A stretch of 64,000 nt of DNA. Source: Aquimarina sp. BL5 (GTDB taxonomy: Bacteria; Bacteroidota; Bacteroidia; Flavobacteriales; Flavobacteriaceae). Both the position numbers and the translations under genes were made by a program. A model generated the notes under the pieces. The model did not search any database, was not told where the DNA came from, and saw nothing but the letters and a program-made list of their open reading frames with translations. Of the stretch, positions 32,801-40,852 are shown one piece after another. The stretch spans positions 3,805,501-3,869,500 of the forward strand of contig NZ_CP031963.1 in assembly GCF_003443675.1 (NCBI RefSeq), read 5' to 3'. Numbering within the stretch: position 1 is the first letter of the stretch; each line of letters opens with the position of its first letter.

Positions 32801-32835
32801 AACCCTTTTCAAGTTAGCTTGGAAAGGGTTTTTTG
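32801..32835 (+). terminator. Rho-independent terminator of rplU-rpmA
   Basis: AACCCTTT pairs with AAAGGGTT, then a T-rich run. Confidence 0.8.
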
Positions 32836-32866
32836 TTTAAATTAAACAAATAAAAATATTTTTTTC

Positions 32867-33199
32867 ATGAGTAAAATTATAAAAATTTCATGCTGTTTAA
32901 TTTTTTTATTGATGACAACAGCTGTAACCTCTCAGGATATACCTAAATATGATTATATAGAGGTTATTGTGATACAGAAAGCTAATAACAGCGGAAGAGT
33001 AAAAAGAATAAAAGTTCAGGAACAAAAATCATTAGAAGGAAAGCAGATAACAATCAAGCAGCTGGAGGATTTAGAAGGAACTTCTGATTTGCTAAATTAT
33101 ATGAATGCTGCTAATTGGGAGTTTGTGGATCGCCAATCGGTAGTTTCTGAAGAAAATGATCCGGTATGGATGAGTTATATTTTCAGGAAGCGGAAATAA
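32867..33199 (+). CDS. Exported hypothetical protein
   Basis: 110 residues with a signal peptide (IIKISCCLIFLLMTTAVTSQDI, cleavage probably after TSQ or before it). The remaining 85 residues are mixed alpha/beta with YDYIEVIVIQKANNSGRVKR and a C-terminal WEFVDRQSVVSEENDPVWMSY. No family recognised; no Cys in the mature part. Closed by a strong hairpin terminator. Periplasmic location inferred from the signal. Confidence 0.6.
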   Translation: MSKIIKISCCLIFLLMTTAVTSQDIPKYDYIEVIVIQKANNSGRVKRIKVQEQKSLEGKQITIKQLEDLEGTSDLLNYMNAANWEFVDRQSVVSEENDPVWMSYIFRKRK

Positions 33200-33202
33200 A
33201 TA

Positions 33203-33233
33203 AAAACCCTTACTAGAAACTAGTAAGGGTTTT
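33203..33233. terminator. Hairpin terminator before ahcY (convergent)
   Basis: AAAACCCTTACTA pairs with TAGTAAGGGTTTT around a short loop; usable in both directions. Confidence 0.8.
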
Positions 33234-33292
33234 GTCTATGTTATAAGAGCGCGAAGCAATCTAAAAATCTAGAGCGCCCTGTAGTTCTTAAT

Positions 33293-34609
33293 TTAGTATC
33301 TGTAATGCTCAGGTTTAAATGGCCCATCTACAGTTACACCAATATATTCAGCTTGATCGTTACGTAATTCCGTAAGTTCAACTCCTATTTTAGCCAAGTG
33401 TAGTTTTGCTACTTTTTCATCTAAATGTTTTGGTAGCATATACACTTCATTATCATATTTTTCACTGTTTTTCCAAAGCTCAATTTGTGCTAACGTTTGG
33501 TTGGTAAATGAGTTACTCATTACAAAACTTGGGTGACCTGTTGCACAACCTAAGTTCACTAAACGACCTTCAGCAAGGATGATAACATCATTTCCGTTTA
33601 CATTATATTTATCAACTTGAGGTTTGATAGTATCTTTAGTATGTCCATGATTTTTGTTTAACCATGCCATATCGATTTCGTTATCAAAATGCCCAATATT
33701 ACATACAATAGCTTTGTCTTTTAAAGCTTCGAAATGATGTCCTTGAACGATATCTTTATTTCCAGTCGTAGTAATTACGATATCACTATTTCCAATAACA
33801 GTTTCTAGTTTCTTTACTTCAAAACCATCCATTGCAGCTTGTAAAGCACAAATAGGGTCAATTTCAGTTACAGTTACGATACTTCCTGCGCCTTTGAAAG
33901 AAGCAGCTGTTCCTTTACCAACATCACCGTATCCACAAACAGTTACTCGTTTTCCGGCTAACATAATATCTGTTGCACGACGAATAGCGTCTACAGCACT
34001 TTCTTTACAACCGTATTTATTGTCAAATTTAGATTTGGTAACAGAATCATTAACGTTAATGGCAGGCATTGGTAAGGTTCCATTTTTCACACGCTCATAT
34101 AAACGGTGAACTCCTGTAGTAGTTTCTTCTGATAAACCTTTGATTCCATCAGCTAGTTCCGGGTAACGATCTAAAACCATATTGGTTAAATCTCCACCAT
34201 CATCAAGAATCATGTTTAATGGTTTGCGATCTTCTCCAAAGAATAGCGTTTGTTCGATACACCAATCAAATTCTTCTTCGTTCATACCTTTCCAAGCATA
34301 TACTGGTATACCAGCATCTGCAATAGCAGCAGCTGCTTGATCTTGAGTGGAAAATATGTTACAAGAACTCCAGGTTACTTCTGCTCCAAGAGCCTGTAAT
34401 GTTTCTATTAACACGGCAGTTTGAATAGTCATGTGAAGACAACCTGCAATACGAGAACCTTTTAGAGGTTGCTCATCTTTATACTCTTCTCGAAGTGACA
34501 TAAGACCTGGCATTTCAGCTTCGGCTAGTTCGATTTCTTTTCTTCCCCATGCAGCTAATGAAATGTCTTTCACCTTGTAAGGAACATAAGGTACTGTTTT
34601 GGTACTCAT
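33293..34609 (-). CDS. ahcY: Adenosylhomocysteinase
   Basis: 438 residues from ATG at 34609 ([20 protein letters not shown]). A longer frame to 34657 exists, but its extra residues are not family-like. The enzyme splits S-adenosylhomocysteine into adenosine and homocysteine with bound NAD. Seen are [37 protein letters not shown] with the catalytic lysine region, [18 protein letters not shown] as NAD site and the C-terminal [11 protein letters not shown]. Core enzyme of the methyl cycle. Confidence 0.97.
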   Translation of the reverse strand: MSTKTVPYVPYKVKDISLAAWGRKEIELAEAEMPGLMSLREEYKDEQPLKGSRIAGCLHMTIQTAVLIETLQALGAEVTWSSCNIFSTQDQAAAAIADAGIPVYAWKGMNEEEFDWCIEQTLFFGEDRKPLNMILDDGGDLTNMVLDRYPELADGIKGLSEETTTGVHRLYERVKNGTLPMPAINVNDSVTKSKFDNKYGCKESAVDAIRRATDIMLAGKRVTVCGYGDVGKGTAASFKGAGSIVTVTEIDPICALQAAMDGFEVKKLETVIGNSDIVITTTGNKDIVQGHHFEALKDKAIVCNIGHFDNEIDMAWLNKNHGHTKDTIKPQVDKYNVNGNDVIILAEGRLVNLGCATGHPSFVMSNSFTNQTLAQIELWKNSEKYDNEVYMLPKHLDEKVAKLHLAKIGVELTELRNDQAEYIGVTVDGPFKPEHYRY

Positions 34610-34746
34610 AGTATCTGTTTTATGTTTATGAAGTGCAATAATTTTAGTATTTCGCACTAAATTATTCTAAATTCGTCTACTGAAAATCATGCTACTGGTT
34701 CCTGATTTTCAGTTTGCAAAGGTACATAATAACTTTAATAATTCAC

Positions 34747-35382
34747 ATGCCTCTTTACAAAACTATAACAGTCGATCAAAGTACTAATATATTGATTTGG
34801 AAGATAGAAGAGTCTTTTGAAGTTCTATCTGAAGGGATTCAGTTAACGAATCATTGTCAGAACAGAGTTGATAACATGAAATCGGATATGCATAAGCGGG
34901 GTTTTATGAGTATTAGGCATTTATTAGCAACTTTTGGGTATACAGATCATGATTTGTATTATGACGATTTTGGAAAACCTCACCTAAAAGATGGGAAACA
35001 AATTTCGATAACACATTCTTATGAATACGCAGGAATAATCGTTAGTGATAAACTTGTTGGTATCGATATCGAGAAACAGCGCGAAAAAATTCATCGGATT
35101 GCTCATAAATTTGTGGAGTCGGAACAAGAATTTGTAAGTAAATATAAGGAAGAAGAAAAAACACGTGTATTAACAGTTATTTGGGGAGCCAAAGAATCGT
35201 TGTATAAACTGTATGGAACTGCTGGATTGAGTTTTGAGCAGAATATACATATTATGCCATTTGATCTAAATATGCCATTTACAGCCGGAAGTATAAGTCA
35301 TAAGGATAGTATTAGCCATTATGATATTACTTTTACTGAGTTTGATGGTTTTACCTGTGTGTATGCACTTCCATATGAATAA
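34747..35382 (+). CDS. 4'-phosphopantetheinyl transferase superfamily protein
   Basis: About 211 residues; start at ATG 34747. A TTG at 34714 opens the frame but lies in the region of a likely -7 element (CAGTTTG). The Sfp-type motifs are present: GKPHLKDGKQISITHS, GIDIEKQREKIHRIA with the metal aspartate, and WGAKESLYKLYG. It moves the phosphopantetheine arm from CoA onto carrier proteins. Divergent from ahcY. Holo-ACP synthesis is the likely role. Confidence 0.88.
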   Translation: MPLYKTITVDQSTNILIWKIEESFEVLSEGIQLTNHCQNRVDNMKSDMHKRGFMSIRHLLATFGYTDHDLYYDDFGKPHLKDGKQISITHSYEYAGIIVSDKLVGIDIEKQREKIHRIAHKFVESEQEFVSKYKEEEKTRVLTVIWGAKESLYKLYGTAGLSFEQNIHIMPFDLNMPFTAGSISHKDSISHYDITFTEFDGFTCVYALPYE

Positions 35383-35421
35383 GAATAGATTTATAACAAA
35401 CATTCTTGGAAATAAATATAT

Positions 35422-35682
35422 ATGCAAATATCAATAGAATTAACACTTACCCCTTTACAAGATGATTTCGAGCAACACATTATTCGATTCATAAAAAGAT
35501 TACGAACTTCTGATTTTGCCGTCTTAGAAAATCCATTAAGTACTCAGATATATGGAGAGTATGATAAGGTGATGCCCTTTCTCACGGAAGAAATTAAGAA
35601 GGCATTTGGCGATATGGAACACGTGTTAGTATATATGAAAATGGTAAAAAGCAATAGAAGTGACTATGAACCAAATTTTTGA
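35422..35682 (+). CDS. Thiamine-binding protein, MTH1187/YkoF-like
   Basis: 86 residues with the ferredoxin-like fold of DUF77/MTH1187 proteins: MQISIELTLTPLQDDFEQHI, ...LSTQIYGEYDKVMPFL, ...HVLVYMKMVKSN. Close relatives bind thiamine or its pyrimidine part. It overlaps the PnuC-like gene by 17 bases, which is followed in overlap by a NadR-like kinase, so the three are one unit. The ligand is inferred from the family. Confidence 0.75.
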   Translation: MQISIELTLTPLQDDFEQHIIRFIKRLRTSDFAVLENPLSTQIYGEYDKVMPFLTEEIKKAFGDMEHVLVYMKMVKSNRSDYEPNF

Positions 35683-36298
35683 TTTTCTCTTTGGTCAATA
35701 TACAGAATATTCTACACTAGATATTTCTCTAGAAATTACTGCAGTTTTATTTGGAATAGCAAGTGTTTTCTTTGCTTGGTTTAATAAAATATGGGTATAT
35801 CCTACGGGTTTGGTAAGTACATCGATTTATGTGTACTTACTTTTAAAATGGTCCTTATTAGGTGATATGATGATAAATGCCTATTATTTTATAATGAGTA
35901 TTTATGGCTGGTATATTTGGACAAGAAAAATTGACGAAACGCATACTACTCCTATTTCTAGAACAAGTTCCAAGGAAAAAATCATAGAAATAATAATTTT
36001 TATTGCAACATTAATTTTTGTTTATATTGTATATAAAACATTTGATAAGTGGAATGATTGGACAGCATATGTAGATACATTGACAACAGCCATCTTTTTT
36101 GTGGGTATGTGGTTGATGGCTAAAAGAAAAATTGAAAATTGGATTTTTTGGATCATAGGGGATGTTATTTCGATTCCCTTATATTTTTATAAAGGATTTA
36201 CGTTTACCAGTTTTCAATATTTGATTTTCACAATTATGGCAATTCAAGGGTATTTAGCATGGAAGAAAAGTTTAGACAAAACGCTAGTAACAGTATAA
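35666..36298 (+). CDS. PnuC-family vitamin transporter
   Basis: About 210 residues from ATG at 35666 (MNQIFDFLFGQYTEYSTLDI). Seven membrane helices of the PnuC fold, with GIASVFFAWFNKIWVYPTG and the family motif INAYYFIMSIYGWYIWTRK. PnuC takes up nicotinamide riboside; close relatives called PnuT take up thiamine. The thiamine-binding neighbour favours thiamine, the NadR-like kinase downstream favours nicotinamide riboside. Overlaps both neighbours, so tightly coupled. No TPP riboswitch precedes this unit. Confidence 0.85.
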   Translation: MNQIFDFLFGQYTEYSTLDISLEITAVLFGIASVFFAWFNKIWVYPTGLVSTSIYVYLLLKWSLLGDMMINAYYFIMSIYGWYIWTRKIDETHTTPISRTSSKEKIIEIIIFIATLIFVYIVYKTFDKWNDWTAYVDTLTTAIFFVGMWLMAKRKIENWIFWIIGDVISIPLYFYKGFTFTSFQYLIFTIMAIQGYLAWKKSLDKTLVTV

Positions 36299-36822
36299 AG
36301 ATAGTATTGTTTGGTCCTGAATCAACGGGTAAGACCACCCTATCTAAACAACTTGCTAAACATTACAATGCCTTATGGGTACCAGAATATATGCGAGAGT
36401 ATCTTCAGAAAAAATGGGACACTGATAAAAAAGTATGTACTTATGAGGATTTGATTCCAATTGCTGTGGGACAAATGAAATTAGAAAATGAAATCATGAA
36501 AGAATCTGGTGGAATACTATTTTGCGATACAAATCTTCTTGAAATCAAAGTGTATTCTGAAGCGTATTATAATGGGTCGGTTCCCGAAATGATACGTAAA
36601 TTTTCATTAAAAAACAGTTACGATTTGTATCTTTTAACTTATATTGACATACCTTGGATTCCTGATGATCTAAGAGATAAACCATATCAGAGAGAAGAAA
36701 TGTTTTTACGTTTTAAAGAATCTCTGGATGAAAATAAGTGTAATTATATTATATTAAAAGGAGATGCCGAATCTCGTTTTAAAAAAGCAATAAAGACTAT
36801 TGATCAATTAATAGAGAAGTAA
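36259..36822 (+). CDS. NadR-like AAA ATPase, probable ribosyl-nicotinamide kinase
   Basis: 187 residues, P-loop kinase of the NadR C-terminal type: IVLFGPESTGKTTLSKQLA (about 14-32), VPEYMREYLQKKW, LFCDTNLLEIKVYSEAYY, WIPDDLRDKPYQREEMF lid region. It traps vitamin by phosphorylation after PnuC import. It has no adenylyltransferase or HTH domain, unlike E. coli NadR. It overlaps the transporter gene by 40 bases. Substrate could be nicotinamide riboside or thiamine. Confidence 0.83.
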   Translation: MEEKFRQNASNSIKIVLFGPESTGKTTLSKQLAKHYNALWVPEYMREYLQKKWDTDKKVCTYEDLIPIAVGQMKLENEIMKESGGILFCDTNLLEIKVYSEAYYNGSVPEMIRKFSLKNSYDLYLLTYIDIPWIPDDLRDKPYQREEMFLRFKESLDENKCNYIILKGDAESRFKKAIKTIDQLIEK

Positions 36823-36823
36823 C

Positions 36824-38389
36824 GTGAATATTACCGATAAAGATATTAAGCTAATTACATCCAAAGGCTTAACTGTAGAAAAAGTATTAGCACAGATTGA
36901 GACATTTAAAAATGAAATTCCTTTTGTGGCATTAAGAAGTGCTGCTAGTCTTGATAATGGGATTTTAAAATTTTCTGATCACTACCAGACCGAATTGACT
37001 AAGTTATATGAGTCTAGATCTTCCAACCTGGATACGATCAAATTTGTGCCGGCTTCCGGTGCAGCTACCCGAATGTTTAAGGAGTTATTTAAATTTTTAG
37101 ATAATTATGAGTATGAAAAAGAAAGTTTAAACTCGTATACCAATCACGAAAAGGCAAATGCTATACGACTTTTTTTAATAGGCTTAGAAAAATTTCCTTT
37201 TTATGATATCGTAATGCAAAGGATAAAGATTTCGTATCCTAATTTTGAATCTTTATCAGAAGGAAGACAGCTCTATATTTTTATAGAAATGATGCTAAAA
37301 GAAAAAGGGTTAAATTTTGGGGTATATCCAAAAGGATTATTGCCTTTTCATAAATACACAAATAGTATATCCACTTCTTTTGAAGAACATTTGTTTGAAG
37401 CCGCAGGATATAACAAAAATGTCACTGGAGATTCTAAGTTACATTTTACAATTTCTAAGGAGCATCTCGATGCATTTAAAGATGAATTCGAAAGGATTAA
37501 GAAAAAAGTAGAAGAAAAAACAGATACTAATTTTATAATTACCTATTCTTTTCAAAAACCAGAAACAGATACTATAGCAGTTGATAAAAATAATGAACCG
37601 TTTAGAACGGAAGATGGTTCGATATTATTCAGACCAGGAGGACACGGAGCATTGATTGAAAATCTAAACGATTTGGATGCAGATATCGTTTATATTAAAA
37701 ACATTGACAATGTTGTAGTGCGTAAATATCAGGATGAGGTATCGGGGTATAAAAAAGTACTGGCAGGTAAATTAATTGAAATTCAAGATGAAGTTTTTAG
37801 AATATTAAGTGCTATTGATAAAAATATTCCATCAGAAGCCGAACTTAAGGATATTAAGAAATTTTTGGTACAGCAACTTAATGTAAGACTGCCATTGGAC
37901 TTTGATAAGTTTTCGGAAAAATATAAACTTCAATTTCTAAAAGAATCATTAAACAGACCTATAAGGGTATGTGGTATGGTAATTAATGAGGGAGAACCTG
38001 GAGGAGGCCCTTTTTGGATAAAAAGAGAGAATGGTAGATTGGTTTTACAGATTATTGAAACACCACAAATAAACTCAGAGGATAATAGACAGCAGGATAT
38101 TTTAAAAAGTGCAACGCATTTTAACCCTGTAGATCTGGTTTGTGGTGTCCGTGATTATAAAGGGAGTAAGTTTAATTTACTTGATTTTGTTGATCCGGAT
38201 GCAGGCTTTATAACAACGAAATCACTAAATGGACAAGTGTTAAAAGCATTAGAGTTGCCAGGATTGTGGAATGGTGCAATGGCTAATTGGATTAGTGTTT
38301 TTGTAGAAGTACCATTGACTACATTTAACCCTGTGAAAACAGTAAATGATCTATTAAAGTCTGCACATCAAGTAAAACTTTTTTCGTGA
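36824..38389 (+). CDS. DUF4301 family protein
   Basis: 521 residues from a GTG start directly after the kinase stop. Phrases FVPASGAATRMFKELF and RPGGHGALIENLNDLDADI resemble sugar-nucleotidyltransferase folds; EGEPGGGPFWIKRENG and SATHFNPVDLVCGVRDY are typical of DUF4301 in Bacteroidota. Biological role unknown. It overlaps arfB by four bases (GTGA), so both ends are coupled to neighbours. No signal peptide. Confidence 0.8.
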   Translation: MNITDKDIKLITSKGLTVEKVLAQIETFKNEIPFVALRSAASLDNGILKFSDHYQTELTKLYESRSSNLDTIKFVPASGAATRMFKELFKFLDNYEYEKESLNSYTNHEKANAIRLFLIGLEKFPFYDIVMQRIKISYPNFESLSEGRQLYIFIEMMLKEKGLNFGVYPKGLLPFHKYTNSISTSFEEHLFEAAGYNKNVTGDSKLHFTISKEHLDAFKDEFERIKKKVEEKTDTNFIITYSFQKPETDTIAVDKNNEPFRTEDGSILFRPGGHGALIENLNDLDADIVYIKNIDNVVVRKYQDEVSGYKKVLAGKLIEIQDEVFRILSAIDKNIPSEAELKDIKKFLVQQLNVRLPLDFDKFSEKYKLQFLKESLNRPIRVCGMVINEGEPGGGPFWIKRENGRLVLQIIETPQINSEDNRQQDILKSATHFNPVDLVCGVRDYKGSKFNLLDFVDPDAGFITTKSLNGQVLKALELPGLWNGAMANWISVFVEVPLTTFNPVKTVNDLLKSAHQVKLFS

Positions 38390-38787
38390 ATATTTCGGTT
38401 ATCATAAATGAATTGAAGTTCAAAGCTATTAGAAGTTCTGGTGCGGGAGGTCAGCATGTTAATAAAGTTTCTTCTAAGATAGAGCTTAGCTTTAATTTAA
38501 TAGATTCTAAGGGGATTACTGATGAAGAAAGGTTGCGAATTATTAATAAGCTAAAATCAAGAATTACTAAATCAGGTGAATTAATTTTACAATGTGGAGA
38601 TACAAGAAGTCAACACAGAAATAAGGAACTTGTAATTAGTAGGTTTTTGGAGATTATAAAAGCAAGTTTATATATACCTAAACCAAGAAAGGCTTCCAGG
38701 CCCTCTAAGTCTTCTGTTAGAAAACGTTTGGAAAATAAAAAAAGACAAGCATTTAAAAAATCCAATCGTAAAAAACCTCTAATGTAA
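38386..38787 (+). CDS. arfB: Alternative ribosome-rescue factor ArfB (peptidyl-tRNA hydrolase)
   Basis: 133 residues; GTG start overlapping the previous stop. The GGQ motif in RSSGAGGQHVNKVSSKIEL (about 18-36) and the basic C-terminal tail (PSKSSVRKRLENKKRQAFKK) are those of ArfB/YaeJ, which enters stalled ribosomes and frees the peptide. It lacks the codon-reading domain of RF1/RF2. A hairpin follows at 38802. Confidence 0.92.
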   Translation: MNISVIINELKFKAIRSSGAGGQHVNKVSSKIELSFNLIDSKGITDEERLRIINKLKSRITKSGELILQCGDTRSQHRNKELVISRFLEIIKASLYIPKPRKASRPSKSSVRKRLENKKRQAFKKSNRKKPLM

Positions 38788-38801
38788 TTATTTCCCCATA
38801 T

Positions 38802-38832
38802 AAAAGTGTGTATAATTTCTACACTTTTGTGT
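38802..38832 (+). terminator. Hairpin terminator after arfB
   Basis: AAAAGTGT pairs with ACACTTTT. The arm contains TGTGTATAA, the reverse of a perfect DnaA-box-like TTATACACA, and two TCCACAGATT copies follow (38836-38860). Confidence 0.6.
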
Positions 38833-38985
38833 GGAATCCACAGATTTCCACAGATTCTCGATCCAAAACAAAATACTTAAGTAACTGTAAATCAGTTGAT
38901 TTAATGTATTTTTTGTTTATTTATTTTTTGGAACAATTATTCCTTTACTTATAATCGTAAGACAAGTGTTTACAATTATAATCAA

Positions 38986-39315
38986 ATGAAAAATTTACAA
39001 ATGATCATCGCTATAGTAGTTAGTATTATATCAGCACAAGGAGTGATAGCACAAGACGATTTGGCTGAGAATGATGGATGGGAGTTTATGGATTATGAAT
39101 ATGAATTACAGGAGTATACTGAAATTGAAATCGTGGAATTACCAATGACAATTCAAGATGCTGCTGCAAGAGATTTTGAGAACTTACGTATTTACAAAGC
39201 ATATATTTCCAAGGATAATTCATATAAGATAGTTCTCAAAGATAAAGAGAACTATACTAAAGTAGTATTTGCTAGCGCTAATGGCGAATGGATAAAGCCA
39301 GACGACAAATCTTAA
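38986..39315 (+). CDS. Exported hypothetical protein
   Basis: 109 residues with a signal peptide (LQMIIAIVVSIISAQGVIAQ, about 1-24) and an acidic mature part (DDLAENDGWEFMDYEYELQEY) followed by a small alpha/beta unit (MTIQDAAARDFENLRIYKAYISKDNSYKIVL). The latter half resembles PepSY-like or DUF2874-type small periplasmic domains, but this is weak. Lies alone before a terminator and the response regulator gene. Confidence 0.6.
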   Translation: MKNLQMIIAIVVSIISAQGVIAQDDLAENDGWEFMDYEYELQEYTEIEIVELPMTIQDAAARDFENLRIYKAYISKDNSYKIVLKDKENYTKVVFASANGEWIKPDDKS

Positions 39316-39377
39316 ATCTAGGGGTAGAAAAGGATATCGTTTTGCAACCAAAAGACGATATAAAGTTGTTTAGTGCT

Positions 39378-39411
39378 AAAAAGAGACCCAATCCCAAGGG
39401 TCTCTTTTTTA
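39378..39411 (+). terminator. Rho-independent terminator
   Basis: AAAAAGAGACCC pairs with GGGTCTCTTTTT over an eight-base loop, followed by T-rich DNA. Confidence 0.85.
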
Positions 39412-39499
39412 TTTTTTATGTTTCTTTTATGTTAGAGATTAATTAAATGTTTTTAATGTTTAATTTTATACCATACATTTAAAATTAAATGATATCAAT

Positions 39500-40852
39500 A
39501 TGTCCAAATTACTGATAGTTGAAGATGATGTAGCTTTTTGTACGATGCTTAAAACTTTTTTGCAAAAAAAAGGATATGAGGTATCTACTTCATTTTCTGG
39601 TAATGAAGCAATTTTACAGATTCAGGAGCATACGTTTGATATTGTACTCACTGATGTAAGATTACCAGATAGGGATGGTATTACTTTGTTAGACGATATT
39701 AGAGTTAAGAATCCAAAGACTCAAGTTGTAATTATGACTGGTTATGCCGAAATAAACATGGCTGTTAACGCTATCAAGCAAGGAGCTTTTGATTATGTTT
39801 CTAAACCCTTTAATCCCGATAAAATACTTCAGATTATTGAAAAGGCATTAAAAGTAGACACTAAAGAGTCTGAATTTAGTGAGAGTAAAACGCCTAAAAA
39901 AGAAGAGAAGATTGCTCGTACAAACAATTCTTTTGTAAAAGGAATCAGTGATGCTTCTAAAAAATTGAATGAATATGTTGCATTGGTAGCTCCTACTCGT
40001 ATGTCTGTACTAGTTATTGGAGACAGTGGTACAGGAAAAGAGTATGTAGCCAGCAGTATTCATAAAGCCAGTAAAAGAGCAGATAAACCTTTCGTTCCAG
40101 TGGATTGCGGAGCGATTCCAAAAGAAATTGCCTCCAGTGAATTTTTTGGGCATATCAAAGGATCTTTTACCGGCGCGGTAAATGATAAAGTAGGTCATTT
40201 TGAAGCAGCTAATGGGGGAACCTTGTTTTTAGATGAAATAGGTAATCTTAGCTATGAATTACAAGTTCAACTTCTTAGGGCATTACAAGAAAGAAAGATT
40301 AAGCCCGTAGGAAGCAATAAAGAAATAGACGTTGATATCCGTGTTATAGCGGCTACAAATGAAGATCTTAGTAATGCGGTAAAAGAAGGAGAATTTAGAG
40401 AAGATCTATATCACCGATTGAATGAATTTTCAATAAAAGTACCACCACTAAAAGATAGAATCGAAGATTTGATGTTGTTTGCAAATTATTTTCTAGAGGA
40501 ATCTAATGTAGAGCTAGATAAGCATGTTGTTGGTTTTGCTGATGAGGTATTAGACACATTTAAGAAATACGATTGGCCTGGAAACCTAAGAGAATTAAAA
40601 AATATTGTAAAAAGGTCTGTATTGCTTTCTCAGAATGATATGATTACCATGGATGTACTACCAAACGATGTTGCATATGCTTCTCATAATGCCAAACAAA
40701 CCTACGGATTATTTAAGAGTCAAAATGAACAAGAATTGATTTTGGATGCTTTGGAAAAAGCAAACGGTAATAAAGCAAAGGCAGCAAGAATGCTCGATAT
40801 AGACAGAAAGACGCTTTATAATAAACTAAAGCAATATGATATCAGTCTTTAG
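39500..40852 (+). CDS. NtrC-family sigma-54-dependent response regulator
   Basis: 450 residues: receiver domain (1-120) with phospho-acceptor Asp in DIVLTDVRLPDRDG, AAA+ sigma-54 interaction domain with Walker A GDSGTGKE and Walker B LFLDEIG, and a Fis-type HTH at the end (NGNKAKAARMLDIDRKTLYNKLKQY). The sigma-54 contact loop reads GSFTGA, not GAFTGA. It activates sigma-54 promoters when phosphorylated. Its stop overlaps that of the convergent hybrid kinase, its likely partner. Confidence 0.93.
   Translation: MSKLLIVEDDVAFCTMLKTFLQKKGYEVSTSFSGNEAILQIQEHTFDIVLTDVRLPDRDGITLLDDIRVKNPKTQVVIMTGYAEINMAVNAIKQGAFDYVSKPFNPDKILQIIEKALKVDTKESEFSESKTPKKEEKIARTNNSFVKGISDASKKLNEYVALVAPTRMSVLVIGDSGTGKEYVASSIHKASKRADKPFVPVDCGAIPKEIASSEFFGHIKGSFTGAVNDKVGHFEAANGGTLFLDEIGNLSYELQVQLLRALQERKIKPVGSNKEIDVDIRVIAATNEDLSNAVKEGEFREDLYHRLNEFSIKVPPLKDRIEDLMLFANYFLEESNVELDKHVVGFADEVLDTFKKYDWPGNLRELKNIVKRSVLLSQNDMITMDVLPNDVAYASHNAKQTYGLFKSQNEQELILDALEKANGNKAKAARMLDIDRKTLYNKLKQYDISL

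Noticed and set aside
34610..34657. Longer start for ahcY
   Set aside because: The added residues are not found in the family and the ATG at 34609 gives the normal length.
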